Below, one piece after another: positions 15,620 through 24,290 of a DNA stretch of 48,046 bases. Made by a program: the position numbers and the translations under genes. A model generated the notes under the pieces. It had not been told where the DNA came from. It searched no databases and was given only the letters and a program-made list of their open reading frames with translations. The number at the start of each line of letters is the position of its first letter. Within the stretch, counting starts at the first letter, position 1. The stretch is from contig JACQWV010000078.1 of assembly GCA_016209085.1 (NCBI GenBank), positions 1 through 48,046 on the forward strand, in the 5' to 3' direction. Source of the stretch: Elusimicrobiota bacterium. Lineage in GTDB: Bacteria > Elusimicrobiota > Elusimicrobia > Elusimicrobiales > UBA9959.

Positions 15620-17947
15620 ATGTATTTTATGCCGAAGTATTGGTTTTATTCTGAGGGAAACATTCTGGGCCCTTACGGTCTTGACGAGTTATTCGGTCTT
15701 CCGGCTTTTGGGCAGGGCAGCCTGGTCTGTCCTGAACATTGCACAGGTGAAAATCCCGGGGACTGGAAAACCGCTGACTCCGTTCCAGAAATAGCAGAGG
15801 CTGTTTCGGTGGGCGTAGGCGGCGTAATAACCTCCAGATATTCCGCAGTTTTCTCACCCCCCGTTACCTATTACGAATCACAATCCCAGCAGCCGGATTA
15901 TTCTTATGAAGAACTCTTGGATACCATAGACAAGATACTCGGAACACGGACAGAGGAATCATCCGGAAAACCGCATAAATCATCCGAGACTGATTATGAC
16001 GTAATTGATAAGTTTGAGATAAGACTCTCAAAAATACAGGAGGAACTGGAAGCCGCAAGATGGGAAAAAAATATCCTTGTTGAAAAAATCAGGCTTAAAG
16101 AAATGGAACAGGATAAAAAACAAAGGCAGATACTTGAGCTTGAGGACCAGTTAAAAACTGCTCTTGAGAAACTTCAAAAGTATGAAGGCGGGGGGCAGAC
16201 AGCTCCTTCTCCTGAGGCGGCAAAACCAAGGACTGAGTTCCAAAAGCCGGAGGAATTTGAAGCGTCTAAAACAGACATCAAAAGCGCCAAGGTTACGGAA
16301 AAACCTCTGCCTGAAAGAAAAGAAGAACAAGATTCGGAGACGGGAGCGATTTCAAGCGGAAAACTTAGAAGTCTCGGCTTTACAAAACCGAAAAAATTTT
16401 TTGAGGATGAAGAAGATATATCAAAAGCCGGAGAAGATGCCGTTCAGGAAAAAGTCCTGCAAAAAGATTTGCCGGGAAGCTTTGCCCCTGAAACTCCCGC
16501 GCCTGCGCAAACTGGCTTCGGCGGGCAGGCCGCTCCTGCGCCCGGATTGTCCGGCGCTCAAACCGAAAAGACGCCTGATACCGGGAAAGAGCCGCCGCAG
16601 GATATGCAGTCCACGGGCGTTATATATGATTTTACCGTTATAGCCGAGAGACCGACGATTTTTGACGAAAAACGGGAAAAAGTCAAGATGACGATTGAGA
16701 CGGAAAAACCTTCTCAGCCGGCGCCGGCCGCCCCGCCGCATGGCGGGGAGAAGGCTGTGCCCCCTGACACCAACCATGTTGGTGTGGGGGCTGTGTCTCC
16801 GCCTTTTTTAAAACCAAGCGAGGGAGGCCGGATACAGCCTGCCGTGTGGGGAGCCGCCCCGACGTCCGTCGGGGGGCAAGCTAAACCCGCAGAATTAAAA
16901 ACTCCGGCATTTACGCCCGCGCAGAGCATTGGCGGACAAGCCGTTTCTGAGCAGACATTGCCGACCATGGAGGCGACTGAAAAAACCAAAGAGGCTGATG
17001 CAAAACAGGCGCCTGTCGCGCCGCACACGGCTTCCATGCCGCCGGTAGCTGTTGCTGAAAAACAGGATAAGACCGAGCGAATCACCGTCAGCCCGCCCAA
17101 GAAAAAAGAAGAAAAAACCTCTCAGGCTAAATCCCCGGACAAAAAGAAAAAGATGAGAATGACTTTTATAGCGACGATTGTGGTATTCGGAGCGATAGCG
17201 GCCGGTTCCTTGTCTTACTTCTTTCTCGGAGAAGGCGTGAGTTTGTCCGAATTTTCTCTCATCAATTTTTCAAAGAAATCAAAAGAAAGCCCGGATGGAG
17301 TCAAAGAGAAATCTGTTGAAACAAAAGCGCCTGAAACAGCCGCTTCCGGCCAGGAAGTCTCAAATGTTCCTCCTTCCCCGTCGTCCCATGGAAGCCAGCA
17401 GACGCCGACTTCTTCGCCGGCCGCGTTTGAAACGGCTTCAAACGAGAACATCAAAAAAGTTCTTGATATAGTTAAAAATTATAAGCTTGGAGGAGGAAGA
17501 GGAACTGTTTCAAACTGGTTCGGCAATTCTTTCCTTTCCGGTTCCCAGTCGGGAATGAACGAAGAATGGACCGCCACGATACTGCACGGCAATGTGTTTG
17601 TGGTTCAATACAGGCTTTTAAGATCAAAACAGGACCCTCTCGTATATCAGTTTGAAGTGGATATAGACAAAAATACCATTGTCAGAGGCATAAACAACAA
17701 CGCCATAGAACTTTTGGATTTCCCCTCTACAGCTCCCGTTGTTAATAAAAAATCGCAGGAAAAGGCGGTAAAAAAGCCGAAACCCAAAAAGAACACCGGC
17801 CAGGTTCCGCTCCTTCCCCTTCCGGACGAGCCCAAGCAGGAAGAAACAACTTTAGGCGAACCGACCGGATTTGAAAATATCCCGGTGGACAGCGAAGAAA
17901 AAGTCAAGTATATAGTCGCCCAGGAAACCGACGAAGAATTGTTCTAA
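15620..17947 (+). CDS. GYF_2-domain transmembrane protein with coiled coil
   Basis: A 775-aa protein starting at ATG 15620 (a second ATG at 15629). Residues about 5-60 match the GYF_2 pattern (KYWFYSEGNILGPYGLDEL, then WKTADSVPE), a bacterial peptide-binding fold often coupled to a membrane span. Residues about 125-190 are a Lys/Glu-rich coiled coil. Residues about 190-510 are Pro/Ala/Glu-rich and disordered, with several hairpin-derived insertions (16731-16748, 16759-16791, 16857-16874). One membrane span lies at about 515-535 (TFIATIVVFGAIAAGSLSYFF). The C-terminal about 230 residues contain a short folded region (ILDIVKNYKLGGGRGT-like, then WTATILHGNVFVVQYRLL) and a Lys/Pro tail. The long linker would span from the cytoplasmic GYF domain to the membrane. 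Its partner is unknown. Confidence 0.75.
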   Translation: MYFMPKYWFYSEGNILGPYGLDELFGLPAFGQGSLVCPEHCTGENPGDWKTADSVPEIAEAVSVGVGGVITSRYSAVFSPPVTYYESQSQQPDYSYEELLDTIDKILGTRTEESSGKPHKSSETDYDVIDKFEIRLSKIQEELEAARWEKNILVEKIRLKEMEQDKKQRQILELEDQLKTALEKLQKYEGGGQTAPSPEAAKPRTEFQKPEEFEASKTDIKSAKVTEKPLPERKEEQDSETGAISSGKLRSLGFTKPKKFFEDEEDISKAGEDAVQEKVLQKDLPGSFAPETPAPAQTGFGGQAAPAPGLSGAQTEKTPDTGKEPPQDMQSTGVIYDFTVIAERPTIFDEKREKVKMTIETEKPSQPAPAAPPHGGEKAVPPDTNHVGVGAVSPPFLKPSEGGRIQPAVWGAAPTSVGGQAKPAELKTPAFTPAQSIGGQAVSEQTLPTMEATEKTKEADAKQAPVAPHTASMPPVAVAEKQDKTERITVSPPKKKEEKTSQAKSPDKKKKMRMTFIATIVVFGAIAAGSLSYFFLGEGVSLSEFSLINFSKKSKESPDGVKEKSVETKAPETAASGQEVSNVPPSPSSHGSQQTPTSSPAAFETASNENIKKVLDIVKNYKLGGGRGTVSNWFGNSFLSGSQSGMNEEWTATILHGNVFVVQYRLLRSKQDPLVYQFEVDIDKNTIVRGINNNAIELLDFPSTAPVVNKKSQEKAVKKPKPKKNTGQVPLLPLPDEPKQEETTLGEPTGFENIPVDSEEKVKYIVAQETDEELF
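16731..16874. repeat. Three hairpins inside the GYF-protein gene
   Basis: ccccgcc-gca-tggcgggg lies at 16731-16748. A stem with arms around acaccaac/gttggtgt and outer gccccc/gggggc lies at 16759-16791. ccccgac-gtcc-gtcgggg lies at 16857-16874. All are in frame in the disordered linker and resemble the palindromes in dnaX and comEC. Confidence 0.75.
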
Positions 17948-18010
17948 CATTTCACTCCACCAATTTCCCAACTTTCCAACGCTACAACTCTTAAACTCCA
18001 AAAGGCCATT

Positions 18011-18039
18011 CTGGAAACAGTTATAATATCTGCTATACT
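18011..18039 (+). promoter_or_regulatory. Candidate promoter for the transglutaminase-like gene
   Basis: ctggaa (18011-18016), a 17-nt spacer and tatact (18034-18039) with an upstream TG (extended -10). Two further tataat words are nearby (18022, 18040). The start codon is about 30 nt downstream. Confidence 0.4.
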
Positions 18040-18070
18040 TATAATAATGTAGGGGTGGTATAACTCTTGA

Positions 18071-18985
18071 ATGCTGCGTTCAATTTTAACCTGGTGGAGA
18101 ATTGGCTTGCCGACACGTCAAATTAATGTCTTCTGCATTGTCCTACTAAGGCGCTCCCATCCTTGTAAAGCTTTTTTATCCTTTCTCCTCTTGCTCTTCG
18201 CATCCTCCTCCGTTACGGCTCAACTCCTCCAACCCAAACAACAGAGCGAAAGGTATAAAGCCAACCTTGAACAAATTCTTGCCAATCAGAACTGGAAGTT
18301 ACGCCCTGAAAACGATTTTATAAAAAGGTTTCAAAGACGAGAACACTTCCTTGTAATTATCGACTATATTCTTTCGCTACCGGAAGATGAAATTGATATC
18401 TGGAAAGTTTCCCTCACGATGGCCGGGGATGCGTATCCCGACATTGACATGAAGTATTTTACCGAGGAATTTGAAGCCATCGTTAACAGGGCAAAAGATA
18501 TGACGCCGCCAGACGCTTCTCCGGACGTGCGTATCCGGACACTCAACACGCTTTTTTACAAAAGGATGGAAATCAACTACGACAAAACTGATTACATGGG
18601 CAAGAAAATTATCAACCGTTATATTTTTGGCGTCGTCGAAACGGGAGCCGGCACTTGCGCCAATCTCGCCGCATTCTATATTTCCGTCGCCAAACGGCTT
18701 GGCTACCCGGTTTATGCAGTAGCCGCGCCGCAACATCTCTTCGCGCGTTATATAGATCCCAGTCTGGATAGACAGAATATCGACCCGACAGGCAAGGGTG
18801 GATGGTCCTCAGACGAGGAATACATCCGAGATATGGAAATACCACAAAAAGCCATCGACAACGGCGTCTACCTGCGGACCATGACAAACAAAGAACTGGC
18901 CGCTGAACTGATTGCAGACCATAGCGCTTCGGGCCTAAAATCCCTAACTGGGGGGAGCCTGGCGCACAGTGGAATGGATGGATAG
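18071..18985 (+). CDS. Exported transglutaminase-like protein, 3' end probably replaced
   Basis: A 304-aa product. After an atypical 35-residue start comes a signal-like segment (AFLSFLLLLFASSSVTAQ). The core resembles SirB1-type transglutaminase-like proteins, with a candidate catalytic Cys in ETGAGTCANLAAFYISVAKR, His in AAPQHLFARY and Asp in the following IDP. The true start may lie nearer the signal peptide at a non-ATG codon. Homologues usually continue beyond ELIADHSASG, often into TPR repeats; here the frame runs into about 15 unrelated residues and stops, so the gene looks truncated or fused at about 18925. The flanks become AT-rich and unrecognised, suggesting an acquired or rearranged patch. 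Confidence 0.65.
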   Translation: MLRSILTWWRIGLPTRQINVFCIVLLRRSHPCKAFLSFLLLLFASSSVTAQLLQPKQQSERYKANLEQILANQNWKLRPENDFIKRFQRREHFLVIIDYILSLPEDEIDIWKVSLTMAGDAYPDIDMKYFTEEFEAIVNRAKDMTPPDASPDVRIRTLNTLFYKRMEINYDKTDYMGKKIINRYIFGVVETGAGTCANLAAFYISVAKRLGYPVYAVAAPQHLFARYIDPSLDRQNIDPTGKGGWSSDEEYIRDMEIPQKAIDNGVYLRTMTNKELAAELIADHSASGLKSLTGGSLAHSGMDG

Positions 18986-19017
18986 ATTGGATACGCAAGG
19001 GAGCGCTTTTCAAATAG
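18925..19017 (+). other. Short Trp-rich open frame at the truncation point
   Basis: In the frame beginning right after a stop at 18922-18924, a 30-codon stretch reads RFGPKIPNWGEPGAQWNGW and continues with five tryptophans in all. It overlaps the ends of the two neighbouring frames and has no start codon. It could be the remnant of another gene's C-terminus or chance. Confidence 0.2.
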
Positions 19018-19610
19018 CTATGACAAAACTAAAGGTATTACAGACACTGGTTCAAGAACGATACCAAATCGGAGGGGAGATAGGGAAATACTCGCTGTAT
19101 CACTACTTTCAAGGTTCGGATTGGTCTAACGAAGAACGTCTTTTGGGTTTACAGTGTTTATGCAATGCGTTGGCTTCATTATCACAAAAAGCTCGGATTA
19201 TTCATCTCTATTACCATCATCTAACGATATGGCGCATCAACAAAGTAAAGCAACAGGCGCCTTTTCTAAAGGGAGAGTTAAATATCACAAGCGGAAGTTT
19301 TTTACGAAAACACCTACATCTTACAACTTTATATGCCGTGGACGTTAAGCAAATTATTGAACGGTTTTTTATGAACGAAGATGATATTTATTTAAGGATT
19401 TATGAACCTAGTGTCACAATTAATGAATACAAGAAATCCACACCCTCCTATTATTTACAATCTTTTCCCTTGGCACAGATTGTCTGTTTTATGTCCATAA
19501 AACCTTTTGATATTGAACTTATTGGCAAGCCAGAAATAGTGAAGAATCTTGTTGACATAATGGATAAAGAAATTCATACAGCGAACTTTGGCGTTTTTAT
19601 AAATGAATAA
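18969..19610 (+). CDS. Unrecognised protein
   Basis: A 213-aa frame that overlaps the end of the transglutaminase-like gene by 17 nt. I recognise no domain. The N-terminal third is helical (IAMTKLKVLQTLVQERY); the C-terminal part has mixed beta and helix (LIGKPEIVKNLVDIMDKEI). Base use is more AT-rich than in the housekeeping genes on both sides. The ATG at 18969 has no good ribosome binding site. With the next small gene it may form a pair, for example an effector/immunity remnant, but nothing in the sequence proves that. Confidence 0.5.
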   Translation: MEWMDRLDTQGSAFQIAMTKLKVLQTLVQERYQIGGEIGKYSLYHYFQGSDWSNEERLLGLQCLCNALASLSQKARIIHLYYHHLTIWRINKVKQQAPFLKGELNITSGSFLRKHLHLTTLYAVDVKQIIERFFMNEDDIYLRIYEPSVTINEYKKSTPSYYLQSFPLAQIVCFMSIKPFDIELIGKPEIVKNLVDIMDKEIHTANFGVFINE

Positions 19611-19618
19611 CTCTAAAA

Positions 19619-20032
19619 ATGAAACGAAATATATCCGTAGAAATTCCAATTAATTCAAAAGATGCCTCTCGGCGAGGATTAGATCTTTCGCTTTGTAAAT
19701 TAGTGATCAGTTTTAGCGGAATAGAGAAACAAAACTTTTTAGAATTGGCACGATTGCTTAGCGAATTACTATCATTATGGCAAGCCGAAGCCTTGGTTAT
19801 TTTCTTTGCCAATGAAAAATTGGCTCATAAAATTATTTCCGATCTGCCATCATTGGAGCCTAGGTGGTGGACATTATCTAAAACAAATTATGAAATTCCA
19901 TTTCTAAAACAGCTCACACTATCTGACCCATTCTTGTTTTTCTCTCCAAGTCATATGTCTTTAGAAATTTTGGGCTCTCGAAATCAAATAACTCGTCTTA
20001 AAATATTGACAGACCAGGGTTCTTTAGATTAA
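19619..20032 (+). CDS. Unrecognised small protein
   Basis: A 137-aa protein starting 8 nt after the preceding stop, so probably co-transcribed. It has no recognisable motif. Residues about 30-75 alternate helix and beta (LELARLLSELLSLWQAEALV). It is AT-rich like its neighbour. From its stop at 20032 to about 20228 there are roughly 200 nt in which I see no gene. Confidence 0.5.
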   Translation: MKRNISVEIPINSKDASRRGLDLSLCKLVISFSGIEKQNFLELARLLSELLSLWQAEALVIFFANEKLAHKIISDLPSLEPRWWTLSKTNYEIPFLKQLTLSDPFLFFSPSHMSLEILGSRNQITRLKILTDQGSLD

Positions 20033-20228
20033 TCCATATGACGAGACTAAGAGTTTCTTGAACACCCTCGGCCACTGATCTCCCCGGTTTTACGCGCCAT
20101 ATGTAGGTTTAAGTCTCCAAAACACTCACCAATAATAGGGCACGATTTAAACGCTTTCCATGACCCTAAAAACACCCTTTGAAACTGGCAATTATCCTTT
20201 TTCAGCCGTATGGAGTGCAAAATATTGA

Positions 20229-20354
20229 CCCCGTTAGAGATACACCGATGAAAGCGTCAATTACAAATGCTGAAAACATTCAAATTATAGAAGGTCAAAC
20301 AAAAGACTCATTACAGAGCACGGTCGTGCAAGCACGACCTATCTCTAACGGGGT
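20229..20354. mobile_element. Small inverted-repeat element next to the hrcA promoter (MITE-like)
   Basis: accccgttagagat (20229-20242) and atctctaacggggt (20341-20354) are perfect 14-bp inverted ends of a 126-bp segment. Inside the right end lies a second hairpin, gtcgtg-caag-cacgac (about 20326-20341). The last base of the right end is the first T of the hrcA -35 box, so the element touches the promoter. No transposase is encoded; transposition is inferred only from the shape. Confidence 0.6.
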
Positions 20355-20382
20355 TGACACTCTTATTTCGATGAGATATAAT
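20354..20382 (+). promoter_or_regulatory. Consensus sigma-70 promoter of the hrcA operon
   Basis: ttgaca (20354-20359), 17-nt spacer, tataat (20377-20382): both hexamers match consensus exactly and the spacing is ideal. Transcription should begin near 20389, inside the CIRCE operator, giving a leader of about 30 nt before hrcA. Confidence 0.92.
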
Positions 20383-20386
20383 ATTA

Positions 20387-20413
20387 TTAGCAGTCTAAGC
20401 CATGGATTGCTAA
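20387..20413 (+). promoter_or_regulatory. CIRCE operator (HrcA binding site)
   Basis: TTAGCAGTC (20387-20395), 9-nt spacer, GATTGCTAA (20405-20413). The known CIRCE consensus is TTAGCACTC-N9-GAGTGCTAA; this site keeps the 9-nt spacing and the outer six bases of each arm, and differs from the consensus at one base per arm. Its place just after the -10 box and 7 nt before the hrcA ATG is what HrcA autoregulation requires. Confidence 0.9.
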
Positions 20414-20420
20414 TTATTTT

Positions 20421-21530
20421 ATGAGAGTCTTGAAACCGCAGGAAGCGCAAAAGAGAAAGGAAAAAGTTCTGAATTGGGCGATATATAATTATGTTGTTTC
20501 ATGCCGGCCAATAAGCTCGGAAATGGTTGCGGAAAGCGGAGATTTTGACATTTCAAGCGCTACGATAAGGAACATCCTCAAAGAGCTTGAAGAGAGCGGA
20601 TATCTGCATCAGATGCACACCTCGGGCGGCAGAGTTCCTACTGATAAAGGATACAGGTCGTATGTGAATTACATAATGGACATCCAGAAGGCCGTTTCAG
20701 TTGAAAAAGAAAAGGTTATGAACGAGTATGACAGGAAAATAGAACAGTTTGACATTCTCCTGAAGCAGACTTCCAGAATTCTCTCAAACCTGTCAAAATG
20801 CGCCGGATTTGTAATGTCGGCCGATATTGAGGACGATTCAATAAGGAAAATAGACCTTATCTGGCTTAAGCAGAGAAGTTTTCTGATGATAATACTCATG
20901 CATTCGGGCATCATCCGCCATGTTCCGTTTATTCTTGATTCAGTAATAGACAAAAAGGCGCTTGCTTTGTTTTCATCGGAGCTGAACAAACATGTAAAAG
21001 ACGTCCCTTTATCAGACGTCGCCGGAATAATATGGGATTTTTCTCTGAAGAATTCAGCCAAACAGCATTACGAAGCGATAGCGGAAAAGATATACGAATA
21101 TTTTTATAAATCGAGCGACCAGAGCGAATCCGTTTATCTGGAAGGCCTGGGCAAAATCACCGAATGCATGGAGGAAGACGGCATTCAGGATTTTAAAAAC
21201 ATAATTAAAATTCTGGAGGAAAAAGAAAGATTCCGGGCCATGCTTCAGGAAAGGCTTAAGGCCTGCAGCGAGAAAAAGAAAAAAATCACCGGCGATAAAA
21301 CAAGTCATGCCGTGGAGGTTACCATCGGTTCTGAAAACGACATGAGAGAATTCAAGAACTTCAGCGTTGTTTCCTCGTCTTACTGCATAAAGAACAGACC
21401 GGTCGGCCTTGTGGGCATACTGGGATACAAGAGAATGGAATATCCGAAAATGATTTCAATAGTGGATACGGTAAGCTGCATGATAGAGGATATATTGTCG
21501 GAATGGGAAGATTTTCACATAGAGGACTAA
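20421..21530 (+). CDS. hrcA: Heat-inducible transcription repressor HrcA
   Basis: Repressor of class I heat-shock genes, whose folding and DNA binding depend on chaperonin in studied bacteria. The 369-aa protein is slightly longer than the usual 340 or so. The N-terminal winged helix is clear (residues about 15-75: YNYVVSCRPISSEMVAE, SSATIRNILKELEESGYL, HTSGGRVPTDKGYRSYV). The GAF-like dimerisation part includes a Lys-rich KKKKITGDK insertion, and the C-terminus keeps the family GLVGILGYKRMEYPKMISIVD ending. It leads the hrcA-grpE-dnaK-dnaJ operon and is preceded by its own operator. The ribosome binding site is weak, in line with a repressor needed at low level. Confidence 0.95.
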   Translation: MRVLKPQEAQKRKEKVLNWAIYNYVVSCRPISSEMVAESGDFDISSATIRNILKELEESGYLHQMHTSGGRVPTDKGYRSYVNYIMDIQKAVSVEKEKVMNEYDRKIEQFDILLKQTSRILSNLSKCAGFVMSADIEDDSIRKIDLIWLKQRSFLMIILMHSGIIRHVPFILDSVIDKKALALFSSELNKHVKDVPLSDVAGIIWDFSLKNSAKQHYEAIAEKIYEYFYKSSDQSESVYLEGLGKITECMEEDGIQDFKNIIKILEEKERFRAMLQERLKACSEKKKKITGDKTSHAVEVTIGSENDMREFKNFSVVSSSYCIKNRPVGLVGILGYKRMEYPKMISIVDTVSCMIEDILSEWEDFHIED

Positions 21531-21616
21531 CCCGAAAATTGCAGTTAAAGTCATTTTTAATTGACAATTATTCGGATAAAAATATCCACGGCAATTTTCG
21601 GGTGTCGCAAGACACA
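21531..21616. repeat. Structured hrcA-grpE intergenic region
   Basis: cccgaaaattgc (21531-21542, right after the stop) pairs with gcaattttcggg (21591-21602). Inside is ggata-aaaa-tatcc (21574-21587). Next to it is gtgtc-gcaa-gacac (21603-21616), a stem closed by a GNRA-type tetraloop. No T-run follows, so read-through into grpE is expected; mRNA processing or stability control is possible. Confidence 0.6.
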
Positions 21617-21713
21617 AGTCACATGTCGCAAGCAACAACTGAAATTTTTGGGCTAATAAAGAAAGATGAGGGATGAGTCAGAGGGATGAAGAAAAAGATA
21701 GAGGAATAACAAA

Positions 21714-22361
21714 ATGAATTTGCATCATAAAGGCGAAGAAAAGGACGGCGCTGGAGAAACGTCACCGGGGCAGGGTTCTCCGGCGCAGGATGAAATGAAG
21801 ACCAAAGAAGCTGAAGGAGGCGTTGAAACCGGGGATAAATCTCAGCAATATTATGAACAGCTTCTGCGACTCAAGGCTGATTTTGAGAATTACAGAAAAC
21901 GCATTGAGAAGGAGAAACCGGAATTGATTAAATGGGGAAAGGCGGATATGCTTCTTAAACTGCTTTCCCTTTACGACATGATTCTGAGTGCGCATCTTCA
22001 CATAAATAAATTAGAACAGAACGGAAATCAAAATCGCGCTCTGGAGGCGGACGGGTCTGTGGAGGACGCCTCTAACGGCTACAAGAAGCAAGTAAAAGAA
22101 ATTATCAAAGGACTTGAGATGATTTTTAAGGAATTCTCAAAAGTTTTTGAGTCCGAGAATGTAAGAGAAATAAAAACATTGGGAAAGCCTTATGACCCGA
22201 TGTCAAGCGAAATCGTGAGCACGATAGCCGGAGATGATTCAAACGACGGTTCGGTGGTTGAGGAGTTGCAGAAAGGTTTTTATTTCGGCGATAAGATTCT
22301 AAGACCGGCAAGAGTCAGAATTGCCGTGAAAAAGACAGAAGAGAAGAATAACGGAGAGTAG
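21714..22361 (+). CDS. grpE: Nucleotide exchange factor GrpE
   Basis: Exchange factor that releases ADP from DnaK. The 215-aa protein starts with a charged, disordered region (about 1-50), then a long helix (YYEQLLRLKADFENYRKRIE) and the C-terminal beta domain with the family pattern PYDPMSSEIVSTI, then VVEELQKGFYFGDKILRPAR. The insert at about 105-125 is longer than in many relatives. It lies between hrcA and dnaK in the classical order. Confidence 0.95.
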   Translation: MNLHHKGEEKDGAGETSPGQGSPAQDEMKTKEAEGGVETGDKSQQYYEQLLRLKADFENYRKRIEKEKPELIKWGKADMLLKLLSLYDMILSAHLHINKLEQNGNQNRALEADGSVEDASNGYKKQVKEIIKGLEMIFKEFSKVFESENVREIKTLGKPYDPMSSEIVSTIAGDDSNDGSVVEELQKGFYFGDKILRPARVRIAVKKTEEKNNGE

Positions 22362-22439
22362 TAAGAATTAAGTGATAAGGATTAAGCAACTTAATTCTGA
22401 AAGCGAAGCGGCTTAATTCTTAATCCTGTTGGAGGAAAT

Positions 22440-24290
22440 ATGGCAAAAATAATAGGCATTGATTTGGGAACATCAAACACGGCTGCGGCAGTTATGGAGG
22501 GCGGAAAAGTAACCATAATACCGTCCGCAGAAGGCACGAGCATCGGCGGGAAAGCGTTCCCGTCTTACGTGGCTTTCAGCAAGGACAGCCAGCTTCTGGT
22601 CGGCGAGCCGGCAAGAAGACAGGCTGTCGCAAACCCGACAGGCACCGTATCCGCGTTTAAGAGAAAAATGGGCGTTGAGCACAAGTATAAAATAGGGGAC
22701 AAAGAATTCACTCCCCAGCAGTTGTCCGGGTTTCTTCTGCAGAAGGTAAAGAAAGACGCCGAAGCTTTTCTCGGCGACAAGGTTGAAAAAGCGGTTATAA
22801 CAGTGCCGGCTTATTTTAACGACAATCAAAGACAGGCCACAAAAGACGCCGGAACAATCGCGGGTCTTGAAGTGGTAAGACTTGTGAACGAGCCGACTGC
22901 GGCCGCTTTGGCATACGGCCTTGACAAGGAAGGAAGAGATCAGAAGATAATGGTTTTTGACCTTGGAGGCGGAACGCTTGACGTTACCATAATGGAGCTT
23001 GGGAAAGAAGGCACGTTTGACGTTATAGCGACTTCGGGCGATACGCAACTGGGCGGGACGGACATGGATAACGCTTTGGTGGATTATATTACTGATGAGT
23101 TCAGGAGAGACACCGGCATAGACCTTAAAAAAGATGCCACTGCCATGCAGAGAATCAGGGAGGCGGCAGAGAAAGCAAAAATAGAGCTCTCAACCATAAT
23201 GGAAACTGAAATCAATCTTCCTTTTATCTCAGCCGACAACGCGGGTCCCAAACACATGACGATGAAATTTTCCAGAGCCAAACTGGAATCTCTGGTGGAG
23301 CAGATAGTAAAGAAATGCAGGAAATCCATAGATACGGCGCTTTCCGACGCAAAATTAAAAGCCGGCGATATCCATAAAATAATACTTGTCGGCGGTCCTA
23401 CAAGAATGCCTATCGTGCAGAGATTCGTAGAGGAATTCGTGGGCAAAAAAATAGAAAGGGGAATAGATCCGATGGAATGCGTGGCCACAGGCGCCGCTAT
23501 TCAGGCGGCGGTGTTAACCGGGGATGTAAAAGACATTCTTCTGCTGGATGTCACTCCGCTTTCTCTCGGCATAGAAACTCTCGGCGGAGTCATGACGAAA
23601 CTTATAGACAAGAACACCACCATTCCGGTGAAAAAGACTCAAGTTTTCTCAACTGCCAGCGACAATCAGCCGGCTGTGACCGTGCACGTGCTTCAGGGAG
23701 AAAGAGCCATGGCAGGAGACAATGTTCCGCTCGGTAAATTTGACTTGGACGGGATACCGCCTGCCCCGCGCGGCGTTCCGCAGATAGAAGTCACTTTTGA
23801 CATTGACGCGAACGGCATTTTGCAGGTGTCCGCCAAGGACCTTGGCACCGGGAAGGCCCAGCATATAACCATAACCGCTCCGAACAAACTTGCCAAAGAG
23901 GAAATTGATAAATACGTCAAGCAGGCGGAGCAGTTTGCGGAACAGGATAAAAAATACAAAGAGAAAGTGGAAGCGAAAAACGAGGCTGATACTGTTTTGT
24001 ACGTAACGGAAAAGGCATTGAGAGAACACGGCGACAAAATTTCTCAGGACGAGAGACTCGCCGTGGAAAGATCCGTCAGCGAGCTTAAGGACGCTCTGAA
24101 GTCCGATGATGTTGAAAAAATCAAAAAAGCCAAAGACGAGCTTTTAAGAGCCTCCCAGAAATTAGGCGAAGCGGTTTACAAAGCCTCTTCCCAGAAAACT
24201 TCAGGAGACAACGGGAAAAAATCTCAGGAATCCCAAACCAAAAAAGACGATGTGGTAGACGCCGAAGTCGTTGATGATAATAAAAAATAA
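22440..24290 (+). CDS. dnaK: Chaperone protein DnaK (Hsp70)
   Basis: A 616-aa Hsp70. The ATPase domain runs from [19 protein letters not shown] through [46 protein letters not shown] and [13 protein letters not shown]. The linker is [19 protein letters not shown], followed by the substrate-binding domain ([25 protein letters not shown]) and a helical lid. It ends in an acidic tail [13 protein letters not shown] close to the EEVD-like ends of bacterial DnaK. GGAGG (about 22431-22435) gives strong translation. The 78-nt gap before it can fold: aggattaag (22378-22386) pairs with cttaatcct (22419-22427). Confidence 0.99.
   Translation: MAKIIGIDLGTSNTAAAVMEGGKVTIIPSAEGTSIGGKAFPSYVAFSKDSQLLVGEPARRQAVANPTGTVSAFKRKMGVEHKYKIGDKEFTPQQLSGFLLQKVKKDAEAFLGDKVEKAVITVPAYFNDNQRQATKDAGTIAGLEVVRLVNEPTAAALAYGLDKEGRDQKIMVFDLGGGTLDVTIMELGKEGTFDVIATSGDTQLGGTDMDNALVDYITDEFRRDTGIDLKKDATAMQRIREAAEKAKIELSTIMETEINLPFISADNAGPKHMTMKFSRAKLESLVEQIVKKCRKSIDTALSDAKLKAGDIHKIILVGGPTRMPIVQRFVEEFVGKKIERGIDPMECVATGAAIQAAVLTGDVKDILLLDVTPLSLGIETLGGVMTKLIDKNTTIPVKKTQVFSTASDNQPAVTVHVLQGERAMAGDNVPLGKFDLDGIPPAPRGVPQIEVTFDIDANGILQVSAKDLGTGKAQHITITAPNKLAKEEIDKYVKQAEQFAEQDKKYKEKVEAKNEADTVLYVTEKALREHGDKISQDERLAVERSVSELKDALKSDDVEKIKKAKDELLRASQKLGEAVYKASSQKTSGDNGKKSQESQTKKDDVVDAEVVDDNKK

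Noticed and set aside
20179-20424. 81-codon rightward frame upstream of hrcA
   Set aside because: It runs through the inverted-repeat element, the consensus promoter and the CIRCE operator, and its peptide resembles nothing; the regulatory reading is much stronger.
22473-23048. 191-codon leftward frame
   Set aside because: It is exactly antisense to the conserved dnaK ATPase domain, a known source of long shadow frames.
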